Source: Methylobacterium dankookense (GTDB lineage: Bacteria > Pseudomonadota > Alphaproteobacteria > Rhizobiales > Beijerinckiaceae). Taken from it: 64,000 nt of DNA. The translations under genes and the position numbers were made by a program. The stretch spans positions 56,462 through 120,461 of the forward strand of contig NZ_CABFVH010000013.1 in the NCBI RefSeq assembly GCF_902141855.1, written 5' to 3'. Below are positions 19,087 through 28,182 of the stretch, in pieces; the first letter of the stretch is position 1; each line of letters opens with the position of its first letter. The notes beneath the pieces are model-generated. The model made no database searches. It was not told where the DNA came from and saw only the letters and a program-made list of their open reading frames with translations.

Positions 19087-20667
19087 TTGCTGAGACGCTG
19101 CTCGCGCGCCGCCGGGCTCGCCATCGGACTCGCCGCCGTCACGCTCGGCGGCCCCGCTCAGGCCCGGGTAACGCGGCTCGAACTCGCGTCCCCGCAGCCG
19201 TTCGGAACCTTCCGGGCCGGTGACTACCTGCGCTTCGATGGGCGCGTCGTCGGCGAATTGTCGCCCGACGACCACGGCATTCCCGACCTCGACAAGGCGC
19301 AGCGGAACGAGGCCGGCCGCGTGGCCTACAGCGCGCGCATCATCCTGATCGCGCCGGCCGATCCCGCTGCGGGCAACGGCACGCTCCTGGTCGACGTGCC
19401 GAACCGCGGCAGGGCCTATGCCAACGCGCTCTACAACTCACCGCGTGCCGTCCCGATGCTGTCCGGCGATGTCGGGGTCGGGACCGGCTTCCTGCAGGAT
19501 CGCGGCTTCGCGGTCGCCGAGATCTACTGGGAGCTCGGCCGGGGCGCGGACCTGCCGTCCTTCGTCGATGGGGAGGGCCGCCGACGCTTCGTGGAAGGCG
19601 TCGGCTTCGCGATCGTCCGCGACGCGGCCGACTTCCTGGCGCATGCGGCGGCCGACGGCGCCGGCACGCGGAACCCCCTGGCCGGCACGATCAGCCGCAC
19701 GCTCGGCACGGGCAAGTCCCAGGACGGCCGCTTCCTCAAGACCTTCCTGCTCGACGGCTTCAACATGGCGGAGGGGCGGCGGGTCTTCGACGGGATGCAC
19801 GTCTTCGTCTCGGGCGCCGGGCTCCTGCCGATCATGCAATCGGGCACCGGGCCCGGCTCGAGCGCCGACGGGACGCCCAACTTCGCCGATCCGGACTTTC
19901 CCGGCGTCCATGACGGCCCGCTGACGATCGGCGAGATCGTCGCCAAGGTCGAGGCGCGCGGCGAGATCCCGCCCCGGATGATGCTGCTCAACTCCACCGT
20001 CGATTACGCCTCGCTGCGGGCCTCCCTCGGGCGGACCGGCGCGCACGGCACCGCCGACCTGCCGCTCCCGGCGAACGTGCGGATGTACGACGTCGCCGGC
20101 TCCTCGCATGTGAACGTCCTGAAGGCCGATGCCTGCCGCCTGCCGCCGGGCCGGCTCGACTGGGCCCCCGTGGCGCGCGCCACGCTCGTCCGGCTGGATC
20201 AGTGGGTCGCCCGCAACGCGGCCCCGCCCGAGACCCGCCTGATGCCGGTCGAGCCGGCGACGGGCGATCCGGCCGTGCTCCAGGCGCCCCGCAACCTGCC
20301 GGACGCCGTCGTGCAGGTGCCCAAGCGCGACCCCGACGGCAACCCGATCGGCGGCGTGCGCCTGCCAGACATCGCCGTGCCGCTCGGGATCCATGGCGGC
20401 CAGAACGCGCCGCTCACGAGCTTCACCTGCTCGCTGGTCGGCACCTACCGGCCCTTCGCGCGCGTGCAGGCCGATGGCGGCGACGGGCGTCCTTCCCTGG
20501 CCGAGCGCTATCGGGACCGGTCCGATTACGTGAACCGCGTCCACGAGGCGGCACGCGCCGCCGAGCAACAGGGCTTCCTGCTGGCCGAGGATGTGGCGGT
20601 GATCCTGAACGCCGCGGCGGAAGTGCCGATCCCCGAGCCCAAGGCCGAGGCGGCACCGCCGCGCTAG
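19087..20667 (+). CDS. Secreted alpha/beta-hydrolase-domain protein
   Basis: 526 residues from a TTG at 19087, with GGGAGA about 8 bases upstream. Residues 1-26 form a signal peptide (GLAIGLAAVTLGGPAQARV). The remainder resembles the 'alpha/beta hydrolase domain' family (PF20091-like) of large periplasmic proteins: GTLLVDVPNRGRAYANALYN, GFAVAEIYWELGRG, LLDGFNMAEGRRVFDGMHVFVSGAG and YDVAGSSHVN near the end. Related proteins are often annotated only by domain; the substrate is unknown. It is 150 bases downstream of the importer operon on the same strand but has its own spacing, so it is probably separately expressed. Confidence 0.75.
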   Translation: MLRRCSRAAGLAIGLAAVTLGGPAQARVTRLELASPQPFGTFRAGDYLRFDGRVVGELSPDDHGIPDLDKAQRNEAGRVAYSARIILIAPADPAAGNGTLLVDVPNRGRAYANALYNSPRAVPMLSGDVGVGTGFLQDRGFAVAEIYWELGRGADLPSFVDGEGRRRFVEGVGFAIVRDAADFLAHAAADGAGTRNPLAGTISRTLGTGKSQDGRFLKTFLLDGFNMAEGRRVFDGMHVFVSGAGLLPIMQSGTGPGSSADGTPNFADPDFPGVHDGPLTIGEIVAKVEARGEIPPRMMLLNSTVDYASLRASLGRTGAHGTADLPLPANVRMYDVAGSSHVNVLKADACRLPPGRLDWAPVARATLVRLDQWVARNAAPPETRLMPVEPATGDPAVLQAPRNLPDAVVQVPKRDPDGNPIGGVRLPDIAVPLGIHGGQNAPLTSFTCSLVGTYRPFARVQADGGDGRPSLAERYRDRSDYVNRVHEAARAAEQQGFLLAEDVAVILNAAAEVPIPEPKAEAAPPR

Positions 20668-20731
20668 AGCATCTTCTGCGGAAGTGGTTGCCGGTTCCGC
20701 GAAAGAAAATGCGGCACAATCAATGCTCTAG
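20666..20731. repeat. Dispersed repeat, family B (GAGCATC...ATGCTCT)
   Basis: Starts AGAGCATCTTCTGCGGAAGT, passes GTTGCCGGTTCCGCGAAAGA and ends ATGCTCTAG, with the ends complementary. The pattern 'gaagtgg..ccggtt.cg' is that of the widespread Rhizobiales intergenic repeats. It lies immediately after the hydrolase stop. Confidence 0.65.
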
Positions 20732-20989
20732 GCCGCGCACCTTCGACACGATGGCCAGCCGATCCCGCTAAGGTCCGAGCGCAGGCTTGGTGCCGAGCGG
20801 GCGACAGCGTGCGCGTGGGAGGAGCCGGGCGCGGTCGATCCCATCGTGACATACCTTGCCTGCTCGCTTGACATATCAGAAATATATTGCTTCCAATCCA
20901 GGGCGAGCCTCGACACGGCGGGAGCGCCGGAGGGGGTGTCATGAACGATGCCGCCTTGCCCAACGTCGTGCTCGAGGGAGGTTCAAGCC
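20668..20989. other. Intergenic region, repeat plus promoter of the MFS gene
   Basis: About 320 bases. It contains a family B repeat, then a region with a candidate GntR site near 20870, then the ribosome site (GAGGGAGG) of the MFS gene. No coding frame is convincing, although an ATG at 20941 is in another frame. Confidence 0.5.
20869..20890. promoter_or_regulatory. Candidate GntR operator / promoter of the MFS gene
   Basis: GACATATCAG (20870-20879), preceded by TTGACA-like bases, matches the GATATATCAG 10-mer found at the hydroxylase and GntR promoters with one mismatch. It lies 110 bases upstream of the MFS start. TTGACA at 20868-20873 could itself be a -35 box. Confidence 0.5.
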
Positions 20990-22309
20990 ATGGCAAATCC
21001 CGGCACGGCGCCGCGCGCATCAGGCGCGGGCGGGTCCGCCTCGACGCGCTGGATCCAACTGGTCGCCGCGATCGCGGCGATGGTCGCGATCGCCAACCTG
21101 CAATACGCCTGGACGCTCTATGTCCCTGAGATCGAGCGGGTGCACGGCTGGAGCCGCGCCTCGATCCAGACCGCCTTCACCATCTTCGTCGTCTTCCAGA
21201 CCTGGCTGACGCCGGTGGGCGGCTCGCTGCTCGATCGCTACGGGCCGCGCGCGCTCATGATCGTCGGCGGGATCTGCGCGGGTTTGTCCTGGCTGCTCGA
21301 TGCCTACGCGTCGTCGCTGACGGCGTTCTACGTCGCCGCCATCATCGGCGGCATCGGCGCCGGCACCGTCTACCTGACGGCGGCGAACGTCGCCGTCGTA
21401 TGGTTCGCGGACAGGCGCGGGCTCGCGGCCGGCCTCGTCGGCGCAGGCTTCGGCGGCGGCTCGGCACTGACGATCATCCCGATCGCCAACCTCATCAAGG
21501 AGAGCGGCTATCAGGCCGCCTTCTTCTGGTTCGCCTTCATCATCAGCGCGGTCATCATCGGCGCGGGCCTGGTGATCCGCGCGCCGCGGGCCGGGGAGGC
21601 GCCGGAGGTCACGCGGCCGACCCAGACGCGGCGGAACTATACCCTCGGCGAGGCCGTGCGCATGCCGGTCTTCTACGTGATGTTCCTGATCGTCACCTGC
21701 GTCATCACCGGCGGCCTGATGGCGGTGGCGCAGCTCGGGCTGATCGCGAAGGATCTCGGCGTCAAGGAAATGCCCGTCAACGCGTATTTCTTCACGATGG
21801 CGGCCCTTCCCTTCGCCCTGATGATGGACCGGATCGTCAACGGCTTCTCGCGGCCGTTCTTCGGCTGGATCTCGGACCATATCGGCCGGGAGAACACGAT
21901 GTTCGTCGCCTTCGGGCTCGAAGGCCTCGGCATCCTGGCGCTGAGCGAGCTCGGGTCGAATCCGTGGGCCTTCCTGCTCACCTCGAGCGTCGTGTTCTTC
22001 GCCTGGGGCGAGATCTACAGCCTGTTCAGCGCCGTGACGGCCGACACCTTCGGCACCAAGCATTACGGCAAGATCTACGGCCTGCTCTATTGCAGCAAGG
22101 GCGTCGGCGCCCTGCTGGTCCCGCTGAGCAACGTCATGATGGAGGCGAGCGGATCCTGGACCGGCGTGCTGTATCTCACCGCGGGCATGAACTTCGTCGC
22201 GGCGATCGCGGCGCTCCTCCTGCTGAAGCCGATGCTCCGCAAGCACCACGCGCTGTCCAGCGAGGCGCCCCCGATCCCGACGCTCGTCTCGCGGAGCGCG
22301 CACGCCTGA
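20990..22309 (+). CDS. MFS transporter, oxalate/formate-antiporter-like
   Basis: 439 residues, twelve membrane spans. The ATG at 20990 has GAGGGAGG 8 bases upstream. The order of features matches the OFA (oxalate:formate antiporter) branch of MFS: an N-terminal 'QYAWTLYVPEIERVHGWSRASIQTAF', GGSLLDRYGPRALMI, and SDHIGRENTMFVAFGLEGL between spans 8 and 9. OFA members carry small mono- and dicarboxylates. The adjacent minus-strand array includes malonate decarboxylase, so malonate or a substituted malonate is a reasonable guess; oxalate is the alternative. It is expected to be co-regulated with that array through the shared 10-mer. Confidence 0.85.
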   Translation: MANPGTAPRASGAGGSASTRWIQLVAAIAAMVAIANLQYAWTLYVPEIERVHGWSRASIQTAFTIFVVFQTWLTPVGGSLLDRYGPRALMIVGGICAGLSWLLDAYASSLTAFYVAAIIGGIGAGTVYLTAANVAVVWFADRRGLAAGLVGAGFGGGSALTIIPIANLIKESGYQAAFFWFAFIISAVIIGAGLVIRAPRAGEAPEVTRPTQTRRNYTLGEAVRMPVFYVMFLIVTCVITGGLMAVAQLGLIAKDLGVKEMPVNAYFFTMAALPFALMMDRIVNGFSRPFFGWISDHIGRENTMFVAFGLEGLGILALSELGSNPWAFLLTSSVVFFAWGEIYSLFSAVTADTFGTKHYGKIYGLLYCSKGVGALLVPLSNVMMEASGSWTGVLYLTAGMNFVAAIAALLLLKPMLRKHHALSSEAPPIPTLVSRSAHA

Positions 22310-22322
22310 CGGGGGATCTCTG

Positions 22323-22346
22323 CGCCGGGCCTCTCGGGGCCCGGCG
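22323..22346 (+). terminator. Hairpin after the MFS gene
   Basis: CGCCGGGCC / GGCCCGGCG, a perfect 9-bp stem with a 6-base loop, 13 bases after the stop. It may serve both convergent transcripts. Confidence 0.6.
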
Positions 22347-22403
22347 TCGCTCGGAGCCGGCACGAGCGGCTCATACGGTTTCCAGTTCATCGGATCGGCC
22401 AAT

Positions 22404-22500
22404 GCGGATCCCCTCGCCCCGCTTGCGGGGAGAGGGCTCAGCCGAGCTCGTCGTCGGCTGAGCGAGGCGGCAGCCGGGGGTGAGGGGGCTTGAACGGAGG
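22404..22500. repeat. Palindromic repeat, family A relative
   Basis: Contains CTCGCCCCGCTTGCGGGGAG, then CTCAGCCGA/TCGGCTGAG as an inner stem, then GTGAGGGGGC. The core resembles the family A element near 14541. A second palindromic block follows to about 22640 (CATCGATCCCGGGCCTGCCC). Confidence 0.65.
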
Positions 22501-22705
22501 AGTCTCGTCCGGAATCGCCCCCTCACCGCCGCTGCGGCTTCACCTCCGCTTCCCACAGGGACGACAAGATCCCTGTGGGCCTCTCCCCGCATCGATCCCG
22601 GGCCTGCCCGGGATCGACACTGGAAGACCGAAATCGGGTAGACCCGACTTCGGGCGGGAAGAGGGGGGCCGCGCTCCCAGCCGAAGCGACCAATCGGAAA
22701 TGGCA

Positions 22706-23626
22706 TCAGACGTGACGCGAGGCCCAGGTCGCGGCGCCGGCGGCCGTGCGGAAATCCTCGAAGGCGCGGACCGGGATGCCCGGATGGCTCTCCTCGATCA
22801 TCCGCGTCAGGGCGCGGCCGGGGCCGATCTCCAGCACCGCCGTCGCGCCGTACTCGAACACGCTCTCGACGCAGCGCGCCCAGTCGATCCGCTCGTGGAC
22901 CTGCCGTGCGAGATGGAGCGCCGCGTCGGCCGGCGTCTGCAGCGCGCGCCCGTCGAGGCCCGAGAGCGTGGGCGCATCGGGGCGGCGCCATCCCGAGGCG
23001 GCGAGCGCGGCGTGCAGATCCGGCGCCGCCGGTGCCATCAACGGCGTGTGCGAGGCGACGCGCACCGGCAGGCGCCGCAGGTGGCGGGCGCGGGCGACCG
23101 CCTCCGCCTCGTAGAGGTCCAGCGCCGCGAGCCGCCCGCCCACCACCACGTGATCGGGCGCGTTGACGATGGCGACGAACGCGCCGGCCTGCCGGGCCAT
23201 GGCCTCGGCCTCGCGCAGGGGCAGGCCGATCGTGGCGACCATGCCCTGCGGCACATCGTGCGCGCAGGCATCCATGAACGCCGCGCGCCGCGCCATCAGA
23301 TCGAGGATCGCCGCCGCATCGAGAGCTCCTGCACAGCCATGCGCCGCGAACTCGCCCGCGCTGTAGCCGGCATGGACGGCGGCGCCGATGCCGTGGGCGG
23401 CCAGGGCCGCATGCGCCGCGAGGGCGTGTCCGACGACCAGCGGTTGCGCGAGACGGTTGGCCGCGAGCGCCTCGGGCGCCGCATCGAGCGCGGGCGCGAA
23501 CGGGTCGAGGCCGGTGAGATCTCCGACGCGCGCGAGGATGGGCCGCGCCGCTTCCTCGCCCGCGAGCGTGCGGAACATCTCGGCATGCTGCGCGCCCTGG
23601 CCGGAACAGAGGATCGCGAGGGTCAC
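22706..23626 (-). CDS. mdcH: Malonate decarboxylase: malonyl transacylase MdcH
   Basis: 306 residues. MdcH moves malonyl from malonyl-CoA to the carrier protein MdcC to prime the complex. The fold is FabD-like: ILCSGQGAQHAEMF at the start, the nucleophile serine in HAGYSAGEFAAHG, and the conserved VASHTPLMAPAAPDL region. The start overlaps the mdcB stop by 4 bases. It is the last gene of the mdc array. FabD itself is the main alternative, but context favours MdcH. Confidence 0.92.
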   Translation of the reverse strand: MTLAILCSGQGAQHAEMFRTLAGEEAARPILARVGDLTGLDPFAPALDAAPEALAANRLAQPLVVGHALAAHAALAAHGIGAAVHAGYSAGEFAAHGCAGALDAAAILDLMARRAAFMDACAHDVPQGMVATIGLPLREAEAMARQAGAFVAIVNAPDHVVVGGRLAALDLYEAEAVARARHLRRLPVRVASHTPLMAPAAPDLHAALAASGWRRPDAPTLSGLDGRALQTPADAALHLARQVHERIDWARCVESVFEYGATAVLEIGPGRALTRMIEESHPGIPVRAFEDFRTAAGAATWASRHV

Positions 23627-24474
23627 GGGCCGGGATGCGCCTCCTCGACGCGCGCGAGGAAGGCGGTGAGGGCGAGGAGGTCGGCCGCGCCGCCCGGGCT
23701 CATGCGCTCTGCGACGAAGGCGCGATGGATTGCGACCGCTAGCGCGCGGCCGCCGCGCGCCAGGATGCCGCCCGAGGCGAGGAAGTTGAGGGCGCGGCGT
23801 TGCGCGCGCCCGAGCGCGGCCGGGCCGCCGCGGTAGAGCAGGTTGTTGTCCTCCAGCACCGAGAGGATCGCGAACAGGGCCTGGACCAGGGCGTCGTTGC
23901 GGGACGCACCGGCGCGGCGCGCCATGCGGAAGGCCGGTAGGGCGTGCCCGATCACGGTCGGGAAGCCCGCGGCGGCCTCCTCGCGGGCGCCGGGCGCCCC
24001 GTAGCGCGCCCGCACCGCGGCCCCGTGCGTCCGCTGCTCCGCGAGCCGGCCCGCGGCGAGGATGTCGGCCCCCCAGCGGTCGGCGACAGTCCGGCAGATC
24101 GCGGCGGCGCCGCGCTCCGGTGCCGAGCCCCCCGCGGCGGCGGCGGCGAGGCCCAGGGAGAACACGGCCCCGCGATGGGTATTGACGCCCCCCGTCGCCG
24201 CCAGCATCCGCGCCTCCGCCGCACGGCCGAGGGCGTTCAGGGCCGGGAAGGCAGCGCCCTCCGCTCCGGCCTCCGCCATCGCGCCGAAATAGCCGGCGAG
24301 CGCGGCGATGCTGGCCCGGAAGGTCGCGGCGTCCATGTCCGCGTGGCTGCCGGAATCGACCGGGCTGACGAGCCCGGGCTTCGGGTAGCAGGCCAGCTCG
24401 TCGGCCAGGGCGGCGGCAGCGAGCGCGTCGATGCGGGACGCGGCCGAGGCGCCGGGCCGGAGCAGGGCCAGCAT
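23623..24474 (-). CDS. mdcB: Triphosphoribosyl-dephospho-CoA synthase MdcB
   Basis: 283 residues, family CitG/MdcB. It makes the precursor of the carrier protein's prosthetic group from dephospho-CoA and ATP. The signature YPKPGLVSPVDSGSHADMD is intact, as is TGGVNTHRGAVFSLGL. It begins one base after the mdcE stop. In other organisms mdcG, whose product transfers the finished group, normally lies between mdcE and mdcB; it is missing here. Confidence 0.93.
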   Translation of the reverse strand: MLALLRPGASAASRIDALAAAALADELACYPKPGLVSPVDSGSHADMDAATFRASIAALAGYFGAMAEAGAEGAAFPALNALGRAAEARMLAATGGVNTHRGAVFSLGLAAAAAGGSAPERGAAAICRTVADRWGADILAAGRLAEQRTHGAAVRARYGAPGAREEAAAGFPTVIGHALPAFRMARRAGASRNDALVQALFAILSVLEDNNLLYRGGPAALGRAQRRALNFLASGGILARGGRALAVAIHRAFVAERMSPGGAADLLALTAFLARVEEAHPGP

Positions 24475-24475
24475 G

Positions 24476-25204
24476 TCAGGCGCCCGCGCGGACGCGCGCC
24501 GCGACCGCGGCGGCGGCGCTGCGCCCGCCCCGTGCTGCGCCGAGCGCCCGGCGCGTGTCGTCGCCCGTGAGGGGCCGCGCGAGCGCCTCCCGGAAATGCG
24601 CCTTGAGGTCGCCGTCCCAGACGCCTTCGAGGCCGCCGACCCGGATGAAGTTCTCGACGCCCGGCCCGAGCACCGGGTTGGCGGCGGCGAGCTCGTTCAG
24701 GCGCTCGACGGGGATCTTGGTCACCCGCGCCATGGCGGCCGGCGCCATCACGCGGACCTCGGCGCCGGGCAGCGCGAAGCAGAGATCGGTGGCGAGCCCC
24801 GTCGCCATGAAGCCGCCCGACACGGCGAGATCGTGCACCAGCCCGATCACGCGGTGGCCGCGTCGGCGGGCCGTGTCGAGGCAGCGGGTCAGGTGGGCGA
24901 TGCAGCCGTTATTGCCCATCAGCTCGTCGCGGCGGCTGAGCCGGTGGCCCGCATTGTCGACGATGACGAGGATCGGCCGCCCCGGCTCGTCGTGCATCGC
25001 GTCGAGCGTCGCGCGGGCGAGGCGGAGCGCGACGTCCGCGCCGATCGTGGTGCGGTCCGCGGTGCCGATCACGGTGACGGCGCGGCCCTCGAAGCGGGCG
25101 ATGCCGGCGATGACCGGGCCGTCCCGCACGATGCCGTGGCCGGCACCGAACAAGGCGGCGAGCACGCCGTCGATCGCACCTTTGGTCTCGCTCTTCGCGT
25201 TCAT
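24476..25204 (-). CDS. mdcE: Malonate decarboxylase gamma subunit MdcE
   Basis: 242 residues. With MdcD it forms the carboxyltransferase-like decarboxylase that releases CO2 from malonyl-S-carrier. Features: FEGRAVTVIGTADRTTIG, PILVIVDNAGHRLSRRDELMG and VIGLVHDLAVSGGFMATGL, the oxyanion-forming glycine-rich turn. The start overlaps the mdcD stop (ATGA). The length is close to the family norm. Confidence 0.93.
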   Translation of the reverse strand: MNAKSETKGAIDGVLAALFGAGHGIVRDGPVIAGIARFEGRAVTVIGTADRTTIGADVALRLARATLDAMHDEPGRPILVIVDNAGHRLSRRDELMGNNGCIAHLTRCLDTARRRGHRVIGLVHDLAVSGGFMATGLATDLCFALPGAEVRVMAPAAMARVTKIPVERLNELAAANPVLGPGVENFIRVGGLEGVWDGDLKAHFREALARPLTGDDTRRALGAARGGRSAAAAVAARVRAGA

Positions 25205-26097
25205 CGGCTTCTCTCCGACACGGCGCCGAGCAGCGCGTTGAAGCGGGCCGCGTCGAGCGCGGGAACGTCGGCGGGGTCGTTCACGCCGAGGCGCGCCCAG
25301 ACCTCCATGCCGTCGGCGCAGTCCCAGAAGCGTTCGAGCCGGCGCGCGAGCATGGCATGCTCCGCCTCCAGCGCGTCCAGGTCGAGGGGGCGCGGGCGGC
25401 CGACGAAGCCGAGGATCGCCGCGCGGAACGCCGCCATGTCGTCGGCGACCAGCGCGTCGATCTCGCCGATCAGCCGCCGGTGCTTCGCGCCCATCGTGCG
25501 CCAGACCAGCGCGCGGTCCTGCGCATCGAACTCCTCGATGCCCTCCACCGTCTCGATGACCTCGGGCCCCGAGATCGACAGGCGCCCCTCCTCGCTGGCG
25601 ACGATCCAGTCGCAGGAGCGGGCGACGATCGACATGCCGCCGTAGCAGCCGTTCTTGCCGCCGATGGCGACGATGACGGGCACGCCGGCATGCCGGGCGC
25701 CGAGCGCGGCCCGCTGGATCTCGCCCATCGCCACGAGCCCGGCATTGGCCTCGTGCAGCCGCACGCCGCCGGTATCGAGGAGCAGGATCACGGCCGCGGG
25801 CCGCGTGTCGGCCGCACGCTCCAGGAGGCCGGTGATCTTCGCGCCGTGAACCTCGCCGACGGCGCCGCCCATGAAGCCGCCCTCCTGCGCGGCGATCAGG
25901 ACCCGCCTTCCGTCGATCGTGCCTTCGCCCACCACCACGCCGTCGTCGAAGGCGACCGGCATGCCGAGGCTCGGGAGATGGGGCGAGACGACCTGCTCCC
26001 GCGGCGGGCAGAACTCGACGAAGGAGGTCCTGTCGAGGAGGCCGAGGACGCGTTTGCGCGCGGTCGCCTCGTAGAAGCTCTGCCGGGCGATCCTCAC
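25201..26097 (-). CDS. mdcD: Malonate decarboxylase beta subunit MdcD
   Basis: 298 residues, GTG start with GGAGGAGGG upstream, overlapping the mdcC stop by 4 bases. It has the carboxyltransferase (crotonase-like) fold: AQEGGFMGGAVGEVHGAKI, AVILLLDTGGVRLHEANAGL and GGKNGCYGGMSIVARSCD. It works with MdcE as the biotin-independent decarboxylase. Confidence 0.94.
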   Translation of the reverse strand: MRIARQSFYEATARKRVLGLLDRTSFVEFCPPREQVVSPHLPSLGMPVAFDDGVVVGEGTIDGRRVLIAAQEGGFMGGAVGEVHGAKITGLLERAADTRPAAVILLLDTGGVRLHEANAGLVAMGEIQRAALGARHAGVPVIVAIGGKNGCYGGMSIVARSCDWIVASEEGRLSISGPEVIETVEGIEEFDAQDRALVWRTMGAKHRRLIGEIDALVADDMAAFRAAILGFVGRPRPLDLDALEAEHAMLARRLERFWDCADGMEVWARLGVNDPADVPALDAARFNALLGAVSERSR

Positions 26098-26408
26098 GGG
26101 CCCTCCTCCTTGATCTCGGCGGCGGCCTGGTCGAGCCGCAGGCTCACCACAGCCGGCGTCGCGCCGCCGTCGTTGATCGAGATGCGCACGTCGCCCATCC
26201 CGTGCCGGGAGAAGAAGTCCGCGAGGACCTGCCGCCAGGTCGCGCCGTAGCCGCGCACGGAGGTGTCGACCACGGCGGCGCAACGGCCGCCGAGATCGAT
26301 CGCCTCGATGAGGACTTCGAGGTTGCCGGAGCCGACCACGCCGGCGAGCGCCGTGGCGCCGGCCGGCCGCGGCCCGGCGCCGTCGAACTCGTATTCCAGG
26401 TGCTCCAT
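26094..26408 (-). CDS. mdcC: Malonate decarboxylase acyl carrier protein MdcC
   Basis: 104 residues. It is the delta subunit that carries the 2'-(5''-triphosphoribosyl)-3'-dephospho-CoA group. The acceptor serine is S27 in VVGSGNLEVLIE, matching the family motif VGSGDLEVL with one change. The ATG at 26408 is preferred, with GGTGA 5 bases upstream; a GTG at 26417 overlapping the mdcA stop would add three residues. The attachment enzyme MdcG is not encoded nearby. Confidence 0.92.
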   Translation of the reverse strand: MEHLEYEFDGAGPRPAGATALAGVVGSGNLEVLIEAIDLGGRCAAVVDTSVRGYGATWRQVLADFFSRHGMGDVRISINDGGATPAVVSLRLDQAAAEIKEEGP

Positions 26409-26413
26409 GACGC

Positions 26414-28075
26414 TCACCAGTTCCGGAACCGGGAGGGCGGCTCGTAGAGCCCGCCCGACCACGCGACGAGGTCCTTGATCGATCGGGCCGCGAGCAGGTC
26501 GCGCGTCGCGAGCCGCTTGTCGACGCCGAGATCCTCGGCGTACTGCACCGCGCCCTTCTCCCGCAGCCGCGCCACCATCGCGCGGTCGCGCTTGAGCCCC
26601 ACCGGCGTGTAGCCGGCGACGCCGCGGATCGCCTGGGCCCGCTCCTCCAGCGTGTCGCAGAGCAGGAGATTGGCGATGCCCTCCTCGGTGACGATGTGCG
26701 TGAGGTCGTCGCCGTAGACCATCACCGGCGGCAGCGGCATGCCGAAGGTCTTCTGCAGCGCCCAGGCGTCGAGCGTCTCCACGAAGGTCGGCGCCATGCC
26801 GTCGCCGAAGCTCTCGACCATCTGCACGACGAGCTTGCGGCCCCGGGGCATCGCGCCGTCGCGCCGCTGCTCCCGGCCGGCCTTCAGCCAGGCCTCGCTG
26901 CCATGGCGCCGCCCGCGCGACTCGGAGCCGAAATTCGGCGCGCCGCCGAAGCCGGTGATGCGCGAGAGCGTCGCCGTCGAGGAATTGCCTTCGAGGTCGA
27001 TCTGCAGGGTCGAGCCGATGAACAGGTCGGCGTAGTGGCCGGCAAGCTGGCAGAAGATGCGGTTCGACCGCATCGTGCCGTCGCGCCCGATGAAGAACAC
27101 GTCGGAGCGCGCCGCCGTATAGGCCTCCATGCCGAGCTCGGAGCCGGCGCAGTGGATGCTCTCGACGAAGCCGGACTCGATCGCCGGGATCAGCGTCGGG
27201 CAGGGGTTCACCGACATGTACTGGCAGATCTTGCCCTTGAGCCCGAGATCCTCGGCATAGGTCGGCAGGATGAGCTCGATCGCCGCGGTGTCGAAGCCGA
27301 TGCCGTGGTTCAGCCGCGTGACGCCGTATTTCTCGTAGATGCCGCGGACGACCATCATGGCCATCAGGATCTGCACCTCGGTGATGACGGCCGGATCGCG
27401 GGTGAAGATCGGCTCGATGTAGTGGGGCTTGGGCGCCTCGACGACGAAGCTCACCCAGTCGCCCGGCACGTCCACGCGCGGGACCTTGTCGACCAGCCGG
27501 TTGACCTGGGCGATGAGCACCCCCGACTTGAAGGCCGTCGCCTCGACGATCGCCGGCGTGTCCTCGGTATTGGGCCCCGTATAGAGGTTGCCGTCCGCGT
27601 CGGCGGCGTCCGCGGCCACGAAGCTCACATGCGGGGTGAGGTCGCAGAAGTAGCGGCTGTAGAGTTCGAGATAGGTGTGGATCGCCCCGACCTCGATCCG
27701 CCCCTCGCCGACGAGGCGCGCCATCCGCACGCCCTGCGGGCCGGCGTAGCAGAAGTCCAGGCGCCGGGCGATGCCGCGCTCGAACACGTCGAGATGCGGG
27801 GGCAGGGCGATGTTCGACTGCACGACGTGCAGGTCGTGCACGGCCTCGGGCGACACCTTGGCCAGGGACTGGGCCAGAAAATCCGCGTGCTTCTGGTTGT
27901 TGCCCTCGATGCAGATCCGGTCGCCGGGCTCGACCACCGCCTCGAGGAAACGGACGATGTCGTCCCGGCGGACGATCTTGCCGTCGGCGCAGGCCGAGCC
28001 GCGCCGCAGCCGCTCGCGGTAGCCGCGTTCGAGCGCGTTCCAGACCCGCGCATCGCCTGGGGTCGTATCGAGCAT
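26414..28075 (-). CDS. mdcA: Malonate decarboxylase alpha subunit MdcA
   Basis: 553 residues, full length. MdcA swaps acetyl for malonyl on the carrier, regenerating malonyl-S-ACP and releasing acetate. Recognisable family segments are ICIEGNNQKHADFLAQSL at the N-terminus, HLDVFERGIARRLDFCYAGP, RLNHGIGFDTAAIELILPTYA and GGAPNFGSESRGRRHGSEAW. ATG at 28075. It is the first mdc gene, about 107 bases downstream of the PanB-like gene; that gap contains a short family A palindrome. Confidence 0.95.
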   Translation of the reverse strand: MLDTTPGDARVWNALERGYRERLRRGSACADGKIVRRDDIVRFLEAVVEPGDRICIEGNNQKHADFLAQSLAKVSPEAVHDLHVVQSNIALPPHLDVFERGIARRLDFCYAGPQGVRMARLVGEGRIEVGAIHTYLELYSRYFCDLTPHVSFVAADAADADGNLYTGPNTEDTPAIVEATAFKSGVLIAQVNRLVDKVPRVDVPGDWVSFVVEAPKPHYIEPIFTRDPAVITEVQILMAMMVVRGIYEKYGVTRLNHGIGFDTAAIELILPTYAEDLGLKGKICQYMSVNPCPTLIPAIESGFVESIHCAGSELGMEAYTAARSDVFFIGRDGTMRSNRIFCQLAGHYADLFIGSTLQIDLEGNSSTATLSRITGFGGAPNFGSESRGRRHGSEAWLKAGREQRRDGAMPRGRKLVVQMVESFGDGMAPTFVETLDAWALQKTFGMPLPPVMVYGDDLTHIVTEEGIANLLLCDTLEERAQAIRGVAGYTPVGLKRDRAMVARLREKGAVQYAEDLGVDKRLATRDLLAARSIKDLVAWSGGLYEPPSRFRNW

Positions 28076-28107
28076 GGCTCGGCATCCTGCTTCAATGCGG
28101 TCGCGGA

Positions 28108-28146
28108 CGGGCCTCTCCTCCCTGCGAGGGGGAGGGGACAAGGGCG
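28108..28146. repeat. Short palindrome, family A relative
   Basis: CTCTCCTCCCTGCGAGGGGGAGGGG folds on itself and shares the CCTCCC-TGCG-GGGAGG core of the family A elements. It sits between the PanB-like gene and mdcA, so it may set the ratio of their expression. Confidence 0.55.
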
Positions 28147-28182
28147 TGGTCCCGCCACCGACCCGATCAACCGGACGGGGGC

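Larger units (their letters stand above)
22310..22705. other. Convergent intergenic region: terminator and repeats
   Basis: About 400 bases between the convergent MFS and mdcH genes. It holds a strong hairpin close to the MFS stop and then two family A-like palindromic blocks (about 22400-22500 and 22560-22640). No gene was seen. Confidence 0.6.

Noticed and set aside
22404..22640. CRISPR-like array
   Set aside because: The repeats are hairpin palindromes of differing length without regular spacers, and no cas genes are nearby.
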